Shown one piece after another: positions 27,001-37,900 of a DNA stretch of 64,000 nucleotides. Location: assembly GCA_038380795.1 (NCBI GenBank), contig CM076279.1:263001-327000 (forward strand), given 5' to 3'. Under the pieces are notes generated by a model, which was not told the DNA's origin, searched no databases, and worked only from the letters and a program-made list of their open reading frames with translations. Source of the DNA: Pyrocephalus nanus. Its lineage: Eukaryota > Chordata > Aves > Passeriformes > Tyrannidae. Each line of letters opens with the position of its first letter. Position 1 is the first letter of the stretch. The position numbers were made by a program, and so were the translations under genes.

Positions 27001-30000
27001 TTCAGCTTCAAGAGGGCAGAAAACGGCAGCTGTGTTCTGAACTGGTTAGGAATGCACAGCACACTGCAGCAGTTAGAAGCTTAAGAGCAGTATGTATATT
27101 GACTAGTAGTATTACAATAACCTGTAAACAATAAAACCACTTCAAAAGAGCAAAATTATATAAAAAGCTCAAAATTTAAACCGAATAAATAGTCAACTAA
27201 TGTGTGAGAAAGCCACATAAAGGCTATTTGTCACTGTCAGTTATTAACACTCCACCAGTCTAGCAGTCCCCAAACTGCAAAAGGCACTCCCCTCCTCCCA
27301 GAGGGCAAAAATGATGTAGTAAGGGACAAGAGGGGACTTTAAACACTTCGGAAAATCATACCTGTGTTTTCTGGCCTTCCTCTTTCCTCAATTAAAAGAA
27401 TTCTTTTCTCTCTAGCATTTACATGAAAACTGTTCCTTTTGACTTTTACTCATAAGTCACAATGTAGACCTAGTCCCTGACTATTAAAAATAGAATGGAC
27501 ATCACAGCTTCAAGGCTTAATCTTCCAAGCCGTGAGAAAAGAACTGTCTTTCTTTGAGAAAAGTTTATCAGCTTGACATTTCAAAACAATACAGTGTTTT
27601 TAATTCAAAACTGAAGACAAGAGATAACACTGAATGTAGACTGGACTCAAATAGTAAGATTTCTAACCCATGTACATGCTCAATAAATGTAGAACCAGAA
27701 ATTCTTCCATTTAAGCAGGATCTAATCAGTCTTTTGAAGATTCCACATTAGCCTGCTGAGAGCTCCAGATTTCCCTGAAGAACTTGCACAACAGCAAGCC
27801 TCAAAAGCAGCAGCACCTCGTTTAAGAACCACCTGCACTACAGGGAATCACAGCACAGAAATATGGGGGATTAAGATCATCCAGGCTGGCACCTCACCTC
27901 TGGCAGTAACTTAACTTCAAACGCATTTGTGTAAAAGGCAGGTGGGGCAACATATCCCATTTTGGCACAGTTGCTTCACAGCCTTAGGAGTTTGTTACCA
28001 GTTTATGCCCTGAATTAGGAGTGCTACTGCAGAATTAAAAAATAATAATAAAACCATAGAGTGTCAAATCTGAAAGAGCAAGGAAAAGGCAAACATATCT
28101 GTTGTAAAGGAGAAACCACAGTCAAATAATGCAAACTCTACAAATCTGAAGGATTTAGGTGGATCACCATAACAACAAGCAACTACTGCTATGCAGAGAT
28201 CCATCCAAACAAGAATTTTCTCACTGCTCACCTGATTTTTGCAAAATGATTGAGAAGTTCCCATAGAGTCTGTTGGCAGTGGAAAGTGTCTTGCAAACGG
28301 GAGCCATCATCTAGTTGTAATGCTATCCGAACCTATCGGAAAAACACAATTAATTCATCTGAAAATTGAATGAAAGCTTTTTTTTTCTTCACAACTTCTT
28401 AAAGTATTTCAGTGCTCCTTGTCCATATGTGCAGGCATTCTGGCCTCAGTTCCAGTTTGTTGGGATGGACTTCTCCTGAGCATGGGGGAGGCCATCCTGG
28501 AAAACTAACCAGCTTTCGGGGCCCCTCTTCCCCACCATATCTTGAACTGGAACGTATTCAGAGAAAAGCCAATGCAAACATCCCAAATAATGTGTCACCA
28601 TGAGCAACTAAGATGTTCTGTTTTACACCAGATGAAACTTTACAGAAAGGTTCTTCACACCTATATAAAACAAATACCAGTAACGCAGAAAGGACTGATG
28701 CAGCTGCACAACTTAAAACGCCAACACAGAGCTCTGTCCGCTTCAGCATCAGTTTGCAGAATAACTTCCCTGGGGCAAAACAGAGTACTTGCACATCCAC
28801 AGAGAGAAACGATGAACACAGTCCCCATCGACCTCTGAATTACTGAAAACCTAAACAACCGTTACCAGTCCAACAAAACAATGTTCGCAACCCACTAACG
28901 CTTCCTAAACACCAAATTTTGACATGCAATACGAGAGCAAAGTAGAAAAAATAATCTCAAAAATAATTCTGCATAGTCAGTTATCAAGTCCTTGAACACC
29001 CGCAGAAAAAGGCAAGGGCCAACTAGCTGCCTATATTAACAGGCCTTCTCCAACCTGGAATGTGAACATCCATGTTCATTAGCAGAGAACTGCTTCCCCA
29101 CTTCTCTCAAAAAAAAAAACCAAACCCAAAGTATCTCTAAAATGAACACATGCTGGGCTGAGTCCTGAAAAACTTCAAACTCCTGACTGTCCCAAGGGAA
29201 AAGTCTAGCAGCTGATCAAGACATGGAGAATGGCAGTGCACTTCAAGTGCTTTTTTTCTTTTTTTTTTCTTTACTTTTTAGAGAATATTCAGCCTTCTCC
29301 AGAATGTCTAACTCTTAGGTTTTCCCAATTAGCTCATTTGCCTAAAGAAAAATCCTAAAAAACTCCATAGCCACTAGATGGAATCTGGTTTCTCTAGTCA
29401 GCTATCGTTTTCTGAAGTCCACAGAAACTGGCCTTATTCCAAAGCCTGAGAAGGACACTAGGCCAGGACACTTACTTTCATTCTGTGTTTTCATGTGTCC
29501 CTACCAACACTTTCAGTCAGCCTCGCTGTGAGTGCAAGATGTGTGTGCCAGCAGGAGGGCAGGGGGGGAGAGAAAGAGAGGGAGTGGGAAAACAGACACC
29601 ACACACTCCAGCAATCGACTTATTTCCACGGAGGAATATGTTTGTCATCTGCCTCAGCTCCCACCAATTCTCACAAGGCTGCAAATGTTGATCTGCTGGA
29701 GACAGGAATTTTTCTACATAAAGGAAACAGTGGCATCATTAACAATGAGCCAACAGAACAATGTCGTTTCATCCCACCACTAACACAACCTCCTGGCTTC
29801 TCCTACGTGGGAGACAAGCCTTAGATTATTCTCAGCTACAGCAGAGTGATGACAGCTGACATCACCATTCTGGAAGAATCCAGCCCAGAAATTGAGACTA
29901 CCAGTTGCATCAATTTTTGAGCCACAGTTCAAAGCTAAACATGTCAGGAGAGTCCCATTCAGTCAATTAGAAAAGTCTTTTTAAAGACTCCAAGCGCTAC

Positions 30001-33000
30001 TTAAAATAATAGAGACCAGTGCCAATTATCATCTAAGTTTACAAACATTTAAACAAAAGGCTGACAACTTTAACACAAGAGCTTTACTCAAGGTCACCTG
30101 CCATCACAAGGAGAATTTGCTCCATTTCTCAATAAAGAACTTTCTTATGGGAAACAATGTTTTCTATATGCAAAGGCAAATCCAAAAGCTTTCCATTTTT
30201 AAAATATCAAATTTGCTGAACAAACTCATAATTTATCAAAACCTGTATTCTGTCTCCAGGGTAACTGCTGTCACCAGAGGGAAGCACACCTCCTTCCATG
30301 CACATTATCTTAATAGAAGATACAATAATAGAAAACACAGAATCAGATTCATCCCAGTATTACTGCAGCCAGACAGAATGATCAACTCTGCATCTCAACT
30401 GACACCACAGCCCTGTCACAGCCACCTGGCTGTTTTAAACTCCTTAGTCTTTGACACATAATCCCTGTGACAGGGAATTCTTTCAGTCAGTTGTTCTGTA
30501 CCAAGTCTTTTCTTCTACTGTGAAATTCTCCCAAGTGAAATCTCTGCTCAAGTTTGTGGGACAGTGACTCTGTTCAGGCTCCACCCTTCACGCACACATT
30601 TGCTGCATCCTCTCACCTCCAGAACAAAGCAATGAGCACTCCAAGAGAAGACTCAGTTCTGTAGATTCTTCTGCTGAACTACAACTAAATAGTAACAACT
30701 TACACTTCTGTTAGCTCTTCTCTTTTGGGACTTAAAGCAGTGATTCCATGCTATAACCCCTCTCCTACAGTGCACAGTCCTTCTCACCCTTTCTCATAAT
30801 ATAACTTCAGGGGGGAAAAAATAAAATCGCTGTGTTCCTTCAGTACCTCCCAACCTCCCAAACTGGACGCAAATGTCAGATACAGTCATCACTGCACCAT
30901 TTCAACAGAAACACTTTCCTCTGGAAGACAAACTCCATTCCATCACAACCTTTCACTGAAAATGTTAAGCATATGCTCCCAGTTTGTGGTATTTTTTTAA
31001 GTAAAGACGTCATTTGAAGCACAAACTTCTTTCTACCACAAAGTCAGAAAGAAGGCATTAGTGCCAAAACAAAGAACATGGAGGTTTGACAAGAGAAAAA
31101 CATCAACATCAGTGACCCCTAAAACTACATTGCACACAGAGTGAACTAGAGCAGAGATTCCAAAGCTGCCTCACAACACAAAGTTCACTTTTCAACATAT
31201 CAGTTTCTGTGACAGCAAGAGCAACTTCCTACAACAAAACCCACTAACTTGTCAGCTTGGCTGACAGATGTTAAGAAATCAGCACCAATAGACCTGAAAC
31301 TTTCATAAAATTGAGAAACTCCCCCTGAGGAAGTCAGTAAGAAGAGCAATGATTGTCAGTGATGACTGTCAGCAATAGACAAATTTTCATTCATTCCTAG
31401 GGTACTTAAATAAGACCATACATTATTTTTATGACTTAAAAAGTTCATGCTCATTAACACCTATGCGTTGCTTTAACAGTTATGCCTCCAGCCATTACAG
31501 TGACAGGTATAGATTTTTACACTCTTAAATGTGGCAATAATTCCTAGAGAAGGCAGCATCCATAAGCTCTTTTCAAATCATACTAAATAGAGACATTTGG
31601 TAACAAAAGACTCTAAAGCTGTGTGAGCACACCGTGAACAGCAATGCTGGGAAAGCAGCAAAAGAGAATTCTGTAAGAATTTGAGAGGCAGACTACAGCA
31701 ACTGAAACTGAAATTAGGAAAGGGAACTGAGTTAGTCATCAGTGATGCTTAAGTTCCTAGGTATTCATGACTACTAGTTTTCCAGCTCCCCAAATGATCC
31801 CACTCTCCTCCAGCACACAGTTGGCACCATATGCTCATGTAGAGCCTAAGCAGAGCCTTTCAGCTACTAAATCACCACTTTCCACTGCGTTCCAACCTAT
31901 CTTCAGCTGGTCTCTATCACGGATATTGGCCACACTGAGCTGTGCTCTAGCTCTTAGATCTGATGGGATCATATCAGCAGAACTGGTAACTGAACAAATC
32001 AGGTCATATTGCATATACAAACATACCGTGGTTCCAGCTTCTGCTCTGTTACTGACCGGCACCATCTCCAGCTTGGCATTATTGGGCAGCCTGGCAAACC
32101 TCCACTGCAAAGACAGGTCCAAAACACTCCTCTGAAACCTGAAGGAGAACATAGCCTGAGAACAGTACAAAGTCCAGGTACTGAGCAAGAGAATTCCAAG
32201 AGGCTGACTAGAAGCCATGGAACATGGACAACTGGTAATTCAGAAAGCAATCATCAACAAAAGCTATTTTGTTCACCAAAACAGCTGCAGTTTGTAGAGG
32301 TCACAGAGAAGACACCCAAATGTAGGTTTCTTCTCAGGCCCTAAAGAGACAAATAACAACTGACTACATAACCAAGCCTAGTAAATACCAAGATATTCTT
32401 ATTTTAGCGCCACTCAGAGAAATGGCCTCTCGATTATGACACCATAAAGGCAGAGGGTCAAACCCCCAGGTAAGAAGGGAGACAGGTGCTGCCACTGTGT
32501 AAGCTAGGTGAGGTGCATGCGTGGGGCCGTGTCCGCGGCAGTGACACGGGGCCTCGCCGCCTGTCAGCGGAACGTGGCACGGGGACATCGGGAGGCCCTG
32601 ACCTGACCCTCAGTGTGTGGCCCGGCCCCCCGCCCGCCACCGCCCGCCGAGAGTCCGCCGGGGCCGGGACACCCCCCGGGCGGGCCGCTGGCTCCGGCAG
32701 CGCCAGGCCCGGCCCGGCGGGCGGGGCCTCTCGCAGGACCGCAGGCAGCCGGGCCCGGCCCCCCCTCCACGACGAGACTCACTTCAGGCCGTACTCGCCA
32801 GGACTGCCGCCCTGTTTCCTGCAGACCTCCTCGAGGACCTGCGGAGAGAAAAGAGGCGTCACGGCCGGCCCGCAGCCCCCCTGCCCCCCTACCCCCCCGC
32901 CCCGTGGCGGACCCACCTGGAGCAGGACCGTGCCGGGCCCCACCCGCACCGTGACCCGCCGCCCGCTGGGCGCCAGCACCGACACCGCGGCACCGCCCCC

Positions 33001-33015
33001 ACCCGCCGCCGCCAT
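1..33015 (-). CDS. ASPSCR1: ASPSCR1 (TUG/UBXD9), tether containing a UBX domain for GLUT4; 3' end outside the window
   Basis: The family protein retains GLUT4 storage vesicles and binds the p97/VCP ATPase. Reading 12 exons in order gives 448 uninterrupted residues that follow the mammalian protein closely. They comprise an N-terminal ubiquitin-like domain (about residues 11-75), a second ubiquitin-like stretch (about 88-167), a low-complexity linker containing an SHP-type p97-binding motif (FFGDGERL, residues 259-266) and a lysine-rich patch (PSKPKKSK). The start of the UBX domain follows from about residue 385 (YPKVVLRVHFPDR, then FYLFVAPPR). All junction phases agree. The next exon, expected to carry the ANLFPA-type strand of the UBX fold, was not found between 72 and 10,724. 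The following exon is cut by the left edge at 1-71, so the C-terminus is missing. The start is the ATG at 33,015 in GCGGAAGATGG, inside a CpG island. Gene identity is very secure; the completeness of the model is not. Confidence 0.95.
72..10724. other. ASPSCR1 intronic sequence containing one unlocated exon
   Basis: No convincing exon was read here, although one of roughly 55 bases starting at phase 0 and ending at phase 1 is expected on the minus strand. The stretch is AT-rich with short open frames only. It holds two adjacent palindromes at 8,972-9,012 and a 14-A run near 5,246. A chance ANLFP-like string near 8,131 is on the wrong strand. Confidence 0.6.
8972..9012. repeat. Two adjacent short palindromes
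   Basis: TATATACT, TTT, AGTATATA at 8,972-8,990 is followed five bases later by CCTGTGAC, AG, GTCACAGG at 8,995-9,012. Both stems are perfect over 8 bp. No function is evident. Confidence 0.7.
10725..10777 (-). CDS. ASPSCR1: ASPSCR1 coding exon 12 (UBX)
   Basis: Encodes VAPPRIILNDESLTLFE. APPR occupies the place of the p97-contacting loop of UBX domains (TPPK in human). The acceptor is AACTTCAG and the donor GTAAGG, ending in phase 0. Confidence 0.94.
11080..11142 (-). CDS. ASPSCR1: ASPSCR1 coding exon 11 (UBX)
   Basis: Encodes VGILRDFVRSHLADAELPFYL. The acceptor is TTTCCACAG and the donor GTGAGT. It ends with one base of the phenylalanine codon completed by exon 12. Confidence 0.95.
11671..11759. 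repeat. Near-perfect inverted repeat (hairpin) in ASPSCR1 intron 10-11
   Basis: CACTTGCTATCCACC at 11,700-11,714 is the exact reverse complement of 11,733-11,747. After one T/T mismatch six further pairs follow, closing on a GGCA loop. Outer partial pairing (AGGAAG at 11,671-11,676 with CTTCCT at 11,754-11,759) extends the structure imperfectly. It could be a miniature-transposon relic, a local inverted duplication or a miRNA-like hairpin. Confidence 0.8.
12010..12076 (-). CDS. ASPSCR1: ASPSCR1 coding exon 10 (UBX domain start)
   Basis: Encodes VVLRVHFPDRHVLQGFFHPS plus ET, the first UBX strands (human ALRVLFPDRYVLQGFF). The acceptor is GGTTTAG and the donor GTAAGA, ending in phase 1. Confidence 0.95.
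12871..12952 (-). CDS. ASPSCR1: ASPSCR1 coding exon 9
   Basis: Encodes KRLEEAPLMTKSLRESQLKE and KLERYPK, the charged helix leading into the UBX domain. The acceptor is GTCTCTAG and the donor GTAATA, ending in phase 0. Confidence 0.95.
14372..14511 (-). CDS. ASPSCR1: ASPSCR1 coding exon 8, followed by a GC donor
   Basis: Encodes LVEREPLVCHLDLLEQLPDG and then ELPDEFFEVTVDDVRKRLADLQSE. The latter matches the human DEFFELTVDDVRRRLAQLKSER block. The 3' splice site used must be the one before CTTGTAG to keep frame. The donor is AG|GCAAGT, a GC-AG intron rather than GT-AG; frame and homology across the junction require it. Confidence 0.93.
14512..19699. other. ASPSCR1 intron 7-8
   Basis: About 5.2 kb between exons 8 and 7. 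I see no exon, RNA gene or clear repeat family. There are moderately GC-rich patches (15,470-15,560 and 16,370-16,480) and a short C run near 17,929. Confidence 0.6.
19700..20138 (-). CDS. ASPSCR1: ASPSCR1 coding exon 7 (large linker exon)
   Basis: A 439-base exon encoding the poorly conserved linker. Two motifs anchor it to the family: TPFVPFFGDGERLG, which contains an SHP-type p97-binding box, and SSPGGPSKPKKSK. It begins after CTAAAG, where the choice of acceptor is fixed by the reading frame, and ends KEREQ before GTAAGG. Confidence 0.92.
20625..20710. repeat. A-rich purine tract (AAGAAn)
   Basis: About 85 bases of A with interspersed G. On the transcribed strand of ASPSCR1 it is a T/C tract lying about 490 bases upstream of the exon 7 acceptor. 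It could be a variable microsatellite or the tail of an old insertion. Confidence 0.85.
20942..21015 (-). CDS. ASPSCR1: ASPSCR1 coding exon 6
   Basis: Encodes ISGKDALEKTTLKSLGLTGG followed by SAIV. The SLGLTGGSA core is nearly invariant in the family. The acceptor is TGTTGCAG and the donor GTTGGG, which lacks the usual purine at +3. Confidence 0.92.
21829..21886 (-). CDS. ASPSCR1: ASPSCR1 coding exon 5
   Basis: Completes the split arginine and encodes ELMEQHGEFSPVCIYMRDE. It matches the human segment ending VCVYTRDE. The acceptor is TTCTTGCAG and the donor GTAAGG. Confidence 0.92.
21887..28231. other. ASPSCR1 intron 4-5
   Basis: About 6.3 kb of AT-rich intron with only short open frames. 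The only candidate repeat is a weak CR1-tail-like patch at 27,843-27,895. Confidence 0.6.
27843..27895 (+). mobile_element. Possible CR1-tail fragment
   Basis: GGAATCACAGCACAGAA followed by GATTAAGATCATCCAGGCTG resembles the CR1 3' consensus (GAATCACAGAAT ... AAGATCATC). The match is too short to be sure. Confidence 0.35.
28232..28332 (-). CDS. ASPSCR1: ASPSCR1 coding exon 4
   Basis: Encodes VRIALQLDDGSRLQDTF and TLWELLNHFAKI, the opening of the second ubiquitin-like region. The acceptor is CCGATAG and the donor GTGAGC. It ends with two bases of an arginine codon. Confidence 0.94.
28333..32026. other. ASPSCR1 intron 3-4
   Basis: About 3.7 kb with no exon recognised. It contains a CR1-like fragment near 28,515-28,590 and T-rich runs near 29,250. 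Confidence 0.6.
28515..28590 (+). mobile_element. CR1-like LINE fragment (degraded)
   Basis: GGGGCCCCTC, then CACCATATCTTGAACTGG and then GTATTCAGAGAAAAGCCAAT, resembles the conserved 3' part of CR1 elements (GGGCCCCTC ... GAG-TGGAGCGTGTCCAGAG). It is short and diverged, with no open frame of note. CR1 is the dominant LINE of birds and other sauropsids. Confidence 0.6.
32027..32138 (-). CDS. ASPSCR1: ASPSCR1 coding exon 3
   Basis: Encodes the strongly conserved FQRSVLDLSLQWRFARLPNN segment and LEMVPVS of the first ubiquitin-like domain. The acceptor is TCCTTCAG and the donor GTATGT, ending in phase 0. Confidence 0.95.
32783..32838 (-). CDS. ASPSCR1: ASPSCR1 coding exon 2
   Basis: Encodes VLEEVCRKQGGSPGEYGL plus two bases of a lysine codon. 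The acceptor is CTCCGCAG and the donor GTGAGT. The intron to exon 1 is only 78 bp. Confidence 0.94.
32917..33015 (-). CDS. ASPSCR1: ASPSCR1 coding exon 1
   Basis: Encodes residues 1-33, starting MAAAGGGGAAVSVLAP and ending in GTVLLQ. It closes with CTCCAG followed by a GTGGGT donor, phase 0. It forms the first strands of the N-terminal ubiquitin-like domain. Confidence 0.95.
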
Positions 33016-33480
33016 CTTCCGCCAGCGCCGGACCCGCGCGGCCGGGGCGGAGCCGGCCCGGGGCCGTCCTGCTGTGGGCCCGCCCCGCCGCGCCCGGACC
33101 ACGGCCGAGGGAGGCGAGCAGGGGTACCAGCCCGGTCGGGCGGCTGTGGAAGCGTGTCCCGGGAGAGTCCCGGTCTGGCGGAGCCGGCCGGCGGCGGCAC
33201 GGGCAGGAGGCTCTGGAGCCGGAGCCGGAGCGAAGCCGTTCGCCCGCGACAGGCGGCGGTTCCCGGAGCGCGAGGGGCTCGCAGCAGCAGCAGCAGCAGC
33301 AGCGGCCCCTGGGCAGCGCAGACACGGGGCGGCTCGGGCCGCTCCCCCGGCGGGGGGCGGGGGCGACCCTCGGCCCTGCCCGCTGGGCCGTGGGGCGGGG
33401 GGGGCGGCTCCGGGACCGCCGCCGTCCCGCAGCTCCGCGGGGAGCGGGAGCAGAGCAGCCGCACGTCCCGCCGTGGCTGA

Positions 33481-36400
33481 CGGCGCTGTGTTGCCCCTTG
33501 GGTTTCCAATGTCGGGATCGGTCACCTGCTCCGAGGAAATAAAACACTTCCTCGTTGTACCAGGCCCACCCCCCGGCAGCGTAGGGGGCGACCCCGGACC
33601 GAGAGCACCGGCCCTGCCAGCGCCGCGACCACCGCAGGCAGCGCCGGCCGCTCCGGCCCGGGCACCGCTGGTGGCCAGAACTCCTTTGGGCTGATGGATT
33701 CCTGGCTGTCTCCCGAGCAGTAATACCGAAAATCCCTGCGCGTACAAAAAGGGTTCTCCTGTGCCAAGTAACAGGCTTGGCGAACCCCGCTTGTCAGAGG
33801 GGAGCCTCCTTGAGGATGCACCGCTGGTGCCACGGAAGTGTCCAGGCAGTGTCACAATCAGGGCATCGCTGGTCAGACAAAGCACAGCATCCTGCTGCCC
33901 TCGAAAGCCATTTCTTCTTGCCAAAAAAAAAGAGAAAAAAGTTGTTTGGAAATCTTATGGTCAGTGCTGCAAACTCATCTGGTCAAATGAGATGGCTGTA
34001 GCCAAGGAACCAAAATTATCATACATTTTACAGTACATAATTTCCCAGAGACTTTATTTCATTTATGTACTTCCCCTTCAATCTCAGCATGGCCTTCTCC
34101 AGTCAAAGGCACTGTCAGATTCAATGACAGTCTGTTTTGTTTACTATCATTAAAAACCCCCAACCTTTTAGTTTGAGTAACCACTGGAATTTATTTAGCC
34201 TAAGTTGTAACCACATGCCAAATACTTTCTCTACTTCTATATTTATCATATATGTTAAGCTTAAGTCCCTACTGCTACCCAGCACTCAGAAAAATGTCTG
34301 CTTTGCTTGGCTTATAAAAGAAAAAGATCCTTTTAAGGAAAGACACTTTTGTAAGAGATAACACTTGCTTGTTTTTACCATATCAGCAGTGTGGGAGAAA
34401 GGAGAAGAGTGGATGGGAATTTTAATGATGCAGAGACATCCCCTTTCTTATGCAAGTGGATTTCTAAGTCCGCCCAACACTGTAACTGTTCAGTGAGATG
34501 CAGCAACAGTAATAAAGGATGCCCAGGTCTATAATGTTTAAAACATTGCTTTAAAATGTCTTTACGTTTGTTCTTTTCATTCTATTGGGCAGCATCATTG
34601 CCACAGCACTTACAAAGTGTTCAGGACATATTATATGATTCCCTATCTTTTCAATTGCTTTTTGCTTAAAACACATGAAGACTTAAGGGCAAAATTGTTC
34701 TGAAAGTTGACATACTTTTGCCTAAAAAATGTTCAAGTCCTTCTTAGTCTTTAAAACAGGGCAGCAATCCAAAGCTCTTTTAGCATCTCACACATAATGA
34801 AGATATTCTGTCCTTCCACTAATTAATACTTTTATAGAAGGTATGAAGGAGAAGAAGAAAATAAGATGGCTCTATTAACTGCAGTGATTATCTTGCTGCT
34901 CAGGCAGAGCAGCCATTCCATTTTAAAATAAGCATTTTGGGTTACATAGCCCAAAACACTGGTCTCATTTCTGGGTGGGGGTAGCTCCTATTTGATGTCT
35001 AAAGCAGGCAGCTGTTTCCTATTTTGCATTTGGAAGTGACACATCCCTTAAAGAAATCTTCCTCCTGTTAAAAAGATACCAATGTAATTTGAGCTGAACA
35101 CTTCCAAGTTGCGGGTTTAGAGGTGCTCTGGTTATTAATGGCATGGCAGAAAGTTGCATGAAGGTGAAGGGTCACATTTCATACCCAGAGCCACTTTTAA
35201 TCTCAAATATTTATCTAAAATTAGAAGCATCAGGAGAGAAAGAAGAGGGAGGTAACTACAACCTGGAGTTCATTAAAGTGCCACAAAGAAAGAGGAACTC
35301 ATTAGGGAATGGCTGAAAACACCCTTAATTCAGATTTCTGCCACTGGCTGAAGGATGCCTGCAAATCTATCAGGTGAGCGCCAGCCAAACAACGTCCTCC
35401 AAAAACTTCTCATAAATTGCATTTCTTTAGTAATTACAGTGGGCACACCACAGAATGACCTTCCTTAATCCCACCTTTCAGGCAGCTGATGCTTTGCATT
35501 CAATATGTAGCCCTGGCACTGTCTGCTTCTGCATTCAGTCACAGGCACACAGGGAGTAACACATTTGCTTCTTCATAAAGCAGCAAAACCTCCCCCACAC
35601 TTTTTTTTCTTTCTTCTTTCAAAAGGAATAGGAAATTAGCTGTGAACATCTAGAAACACGTAGTAACCAGCTCCAAAAGAGGATGCAGAACAAGCTACTT
35701 ATCACAGTAACAATGATTCTGGAAAGTGTTTCCTGCTGCCTGTACAAACGTCACTGGCTGCGCAGAGTCCTGGAGACATTCAATACTCGATTCTCACTCG
35801 AGCATTGCCCAGCATGTCACACTTGTACTCAGGCTATGAGTGAGCTCTGCTGCTCTTCCAGAGTTCTTTACGCCTCCCAGCCCCAGGGTCAGAGGAGGCA
35901 GCGGTAGCATGACTGTGCAAAACTGTAGAATTGTTCCTGTTGGGGAGTATTGTTCTATGGGGTAATGGACACCACACACACACACACTTCTGATCAACAC
36001 AAGACCCAAGAAACAAACCAGAGAACTTCCACTGAGCCAGGCTGCAGAGTGGCTCAAATGAGGCATTGAGATCTGGCTACAAAGAGGAACCATACCCATG
36101 GCATGAGGCCTTACACAGGACTCCAGGTGTAACAGAGTAAACATTCCTGACAAGGGTAAACACCCAAAGGACAAGTGCTGGGCCTGCCTTGGTCCTGGCA
36201 GCATATGAGGAAACTCAGAACTGTCTCATAAGCTTTTGCACAGCACAGTCCAATATACTGAACATACAGAACTATCTCGAGACATAGTGGAATACATTAT
36301 GGACATTTCACTTTGGAAGGTATTAAATGAAAACAGCATCTCCCTTAACGTTATTCCCAATCATTAAAAGTTTCTTGCTTGCCTCTTACATGCCTCACTC

Positions 36401-37900
36401 CTACCAGTAAAAATGCCCAATCTTCAGTGCCTGGAGCAGGACTCCAATTTTTTCAGCTTTCTCTAAGCTTCCTTTGGTCTGAGCCTCATCTATTCAATGG
36501 AGGCAGTCTCTAATAAAAAGATTAAAACTCACTGAAACTCTCATGCAGTGTTCTAACATTCTCTAAAATCTGTATTACTTTGATGTTCTTTCAAGTTTAG
36601 TATGCCAAGGAGTTGAATGGTACCAGATTTAAATGTCTAGAAGTCAAAGTCTGTGACGCCAGACCCTCCTACAGCCTTACACTCTTCCTCACAGCCCCTT
36701 GCTCTGCCATGACAGGTAATAAAACATTTTACTGGGCTTTGGAAGGATAACAAGAGTGCTCTGAAAGATCCCTCCTAAGTGACCTGAACCAGAGCTAATA
36801 AAACTGAGGTGGGCTCATTAAGGACAAGCCAGGCAAAATTTAAATTTTTTTGCCTAACTTTTTGGGACAAAGATCTGCAACTTTAACACACATTCCTCTC
36901 TGCCCTTAGGTTCTTCCCTGGTGCATGATACTTAGTCACCTTTTAATGCACCAGCTGGTACAAGGCCTTATGGAGTGCAGGGATTTGGCCCTCCACAGAG
37001 AGAAGGAGCACAGGCACCAGAAGGAACAAAGCTCAGCATCAGGAGGCACGGTAGTTTTTCTCTGACAGATGGAGTTCAGCAATCTTATCCCTCCTGGTTT
37101 CTTGCTGTAGCTATTGGACTATGAGGTCCTGGAGTTGTTTATGCCAACTGTTCCAGTGATACTGGAGCACTCTGAGGACTTACTGCTCTATCTGTTCCTA
37201 TTTTGCACCAACAGAACTGTTTCCACCTGCAGCTATGCTCAGGCTGACCAACGAGCTCTGCAACTTGCGGCAGCTAGTCCTAGTGATCCATTGCCTCAGA
37301 CCTGGCACGGCCAATGAGGAAAGGATGTTTAGGTCAATGAAAGGAAAAAGATGATAATATAGGAATGTACTAGGACCAAACACCTATCAGGGAGCAAATG
37401 TAGTGCATTTGTGGAGGGGTATGGTCAATTTAATGGCTATTCCTGGCTGCAAAGTTACCATGGGTAGTATCAGCACTTACATGAAACATCTGAAGGTAAA
37501 AATCTGAGTGAAGACAGAGCAAGAACTTAGAGTAGGTAAGAGTAATTGAAAAATAAAAACCCCAACGTGGCAAGCAAACCAAAACGTGCTACGCATGTAG
37601 GAAAAACAGAGCTGAGGACACACGCAGGAAGTCCAAACATGATAAGGTAAAAAATGTAGTTGCAGCAGCTGGACAGCCCTAACTTCCGCTTGACAAAAAG
37701 CCCTTCAATGTGCTATTTTAAGATTATACTATTTTCACCTTTTCTGATCCCAGATAGATTATATTTCCCAGTAAAGACAGCCTCCCTGCTCCTTTCTGGA
37801 GGGCTGTCGGAAGAGCATGAGCTGTCCCATTTTGTATCTACATTAATAACTCAAAGCATAGCATTATCTCTGTTTTTCCTCGGTTTTCAATTCCAAGGTC
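33481..37900. other. Intergenic region between ASPSCR1 and NOTUM
   Basis: The two genes are head to head, with about 6.1 kb between their ATGs. This AT-rich interior has no coding signal. It has the look of regulatory DNA, and a single TCF/LEF core (CTTTGAT) lies at 36,578-36,584. That is unremarkable by frequency, although NOTUM is a known Wnt target. A short CA run is near 35,975. Confidence 0.55.

Larger units (their letters stand above)
32500..33480. promoter_or_regulatory. CpG island and promoter of ASPSCR1
   Basis: A very GC- and CpG-rich block centred on the first two coding exons of ASPSCR1, fading into AT-rich DNA on both sides. A (GCA)7 run lies at 33,281-33,303, about 270 bases upstream of the ATG. 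Long open frames here on both strands reflect lack of AT-rich stops, not coding. No TATA box is seen. Confidence 0.75.

Noticed and set aside
32486..33924. Frames of 287-402 codons around the ASPSCR1 start
   Set aside because: Same CpG-island effect. Only the short segments matching ASPSCR1 exons 1 and 2 on the minus strand are real.
36578..36584. TCF/LEF core CTTTGAT upstream of NOTUM as a Wnt feedback site
   Set aside because: A 7-base degenerate motif is expected about once per couple of kilobases, and no cluster was seen.
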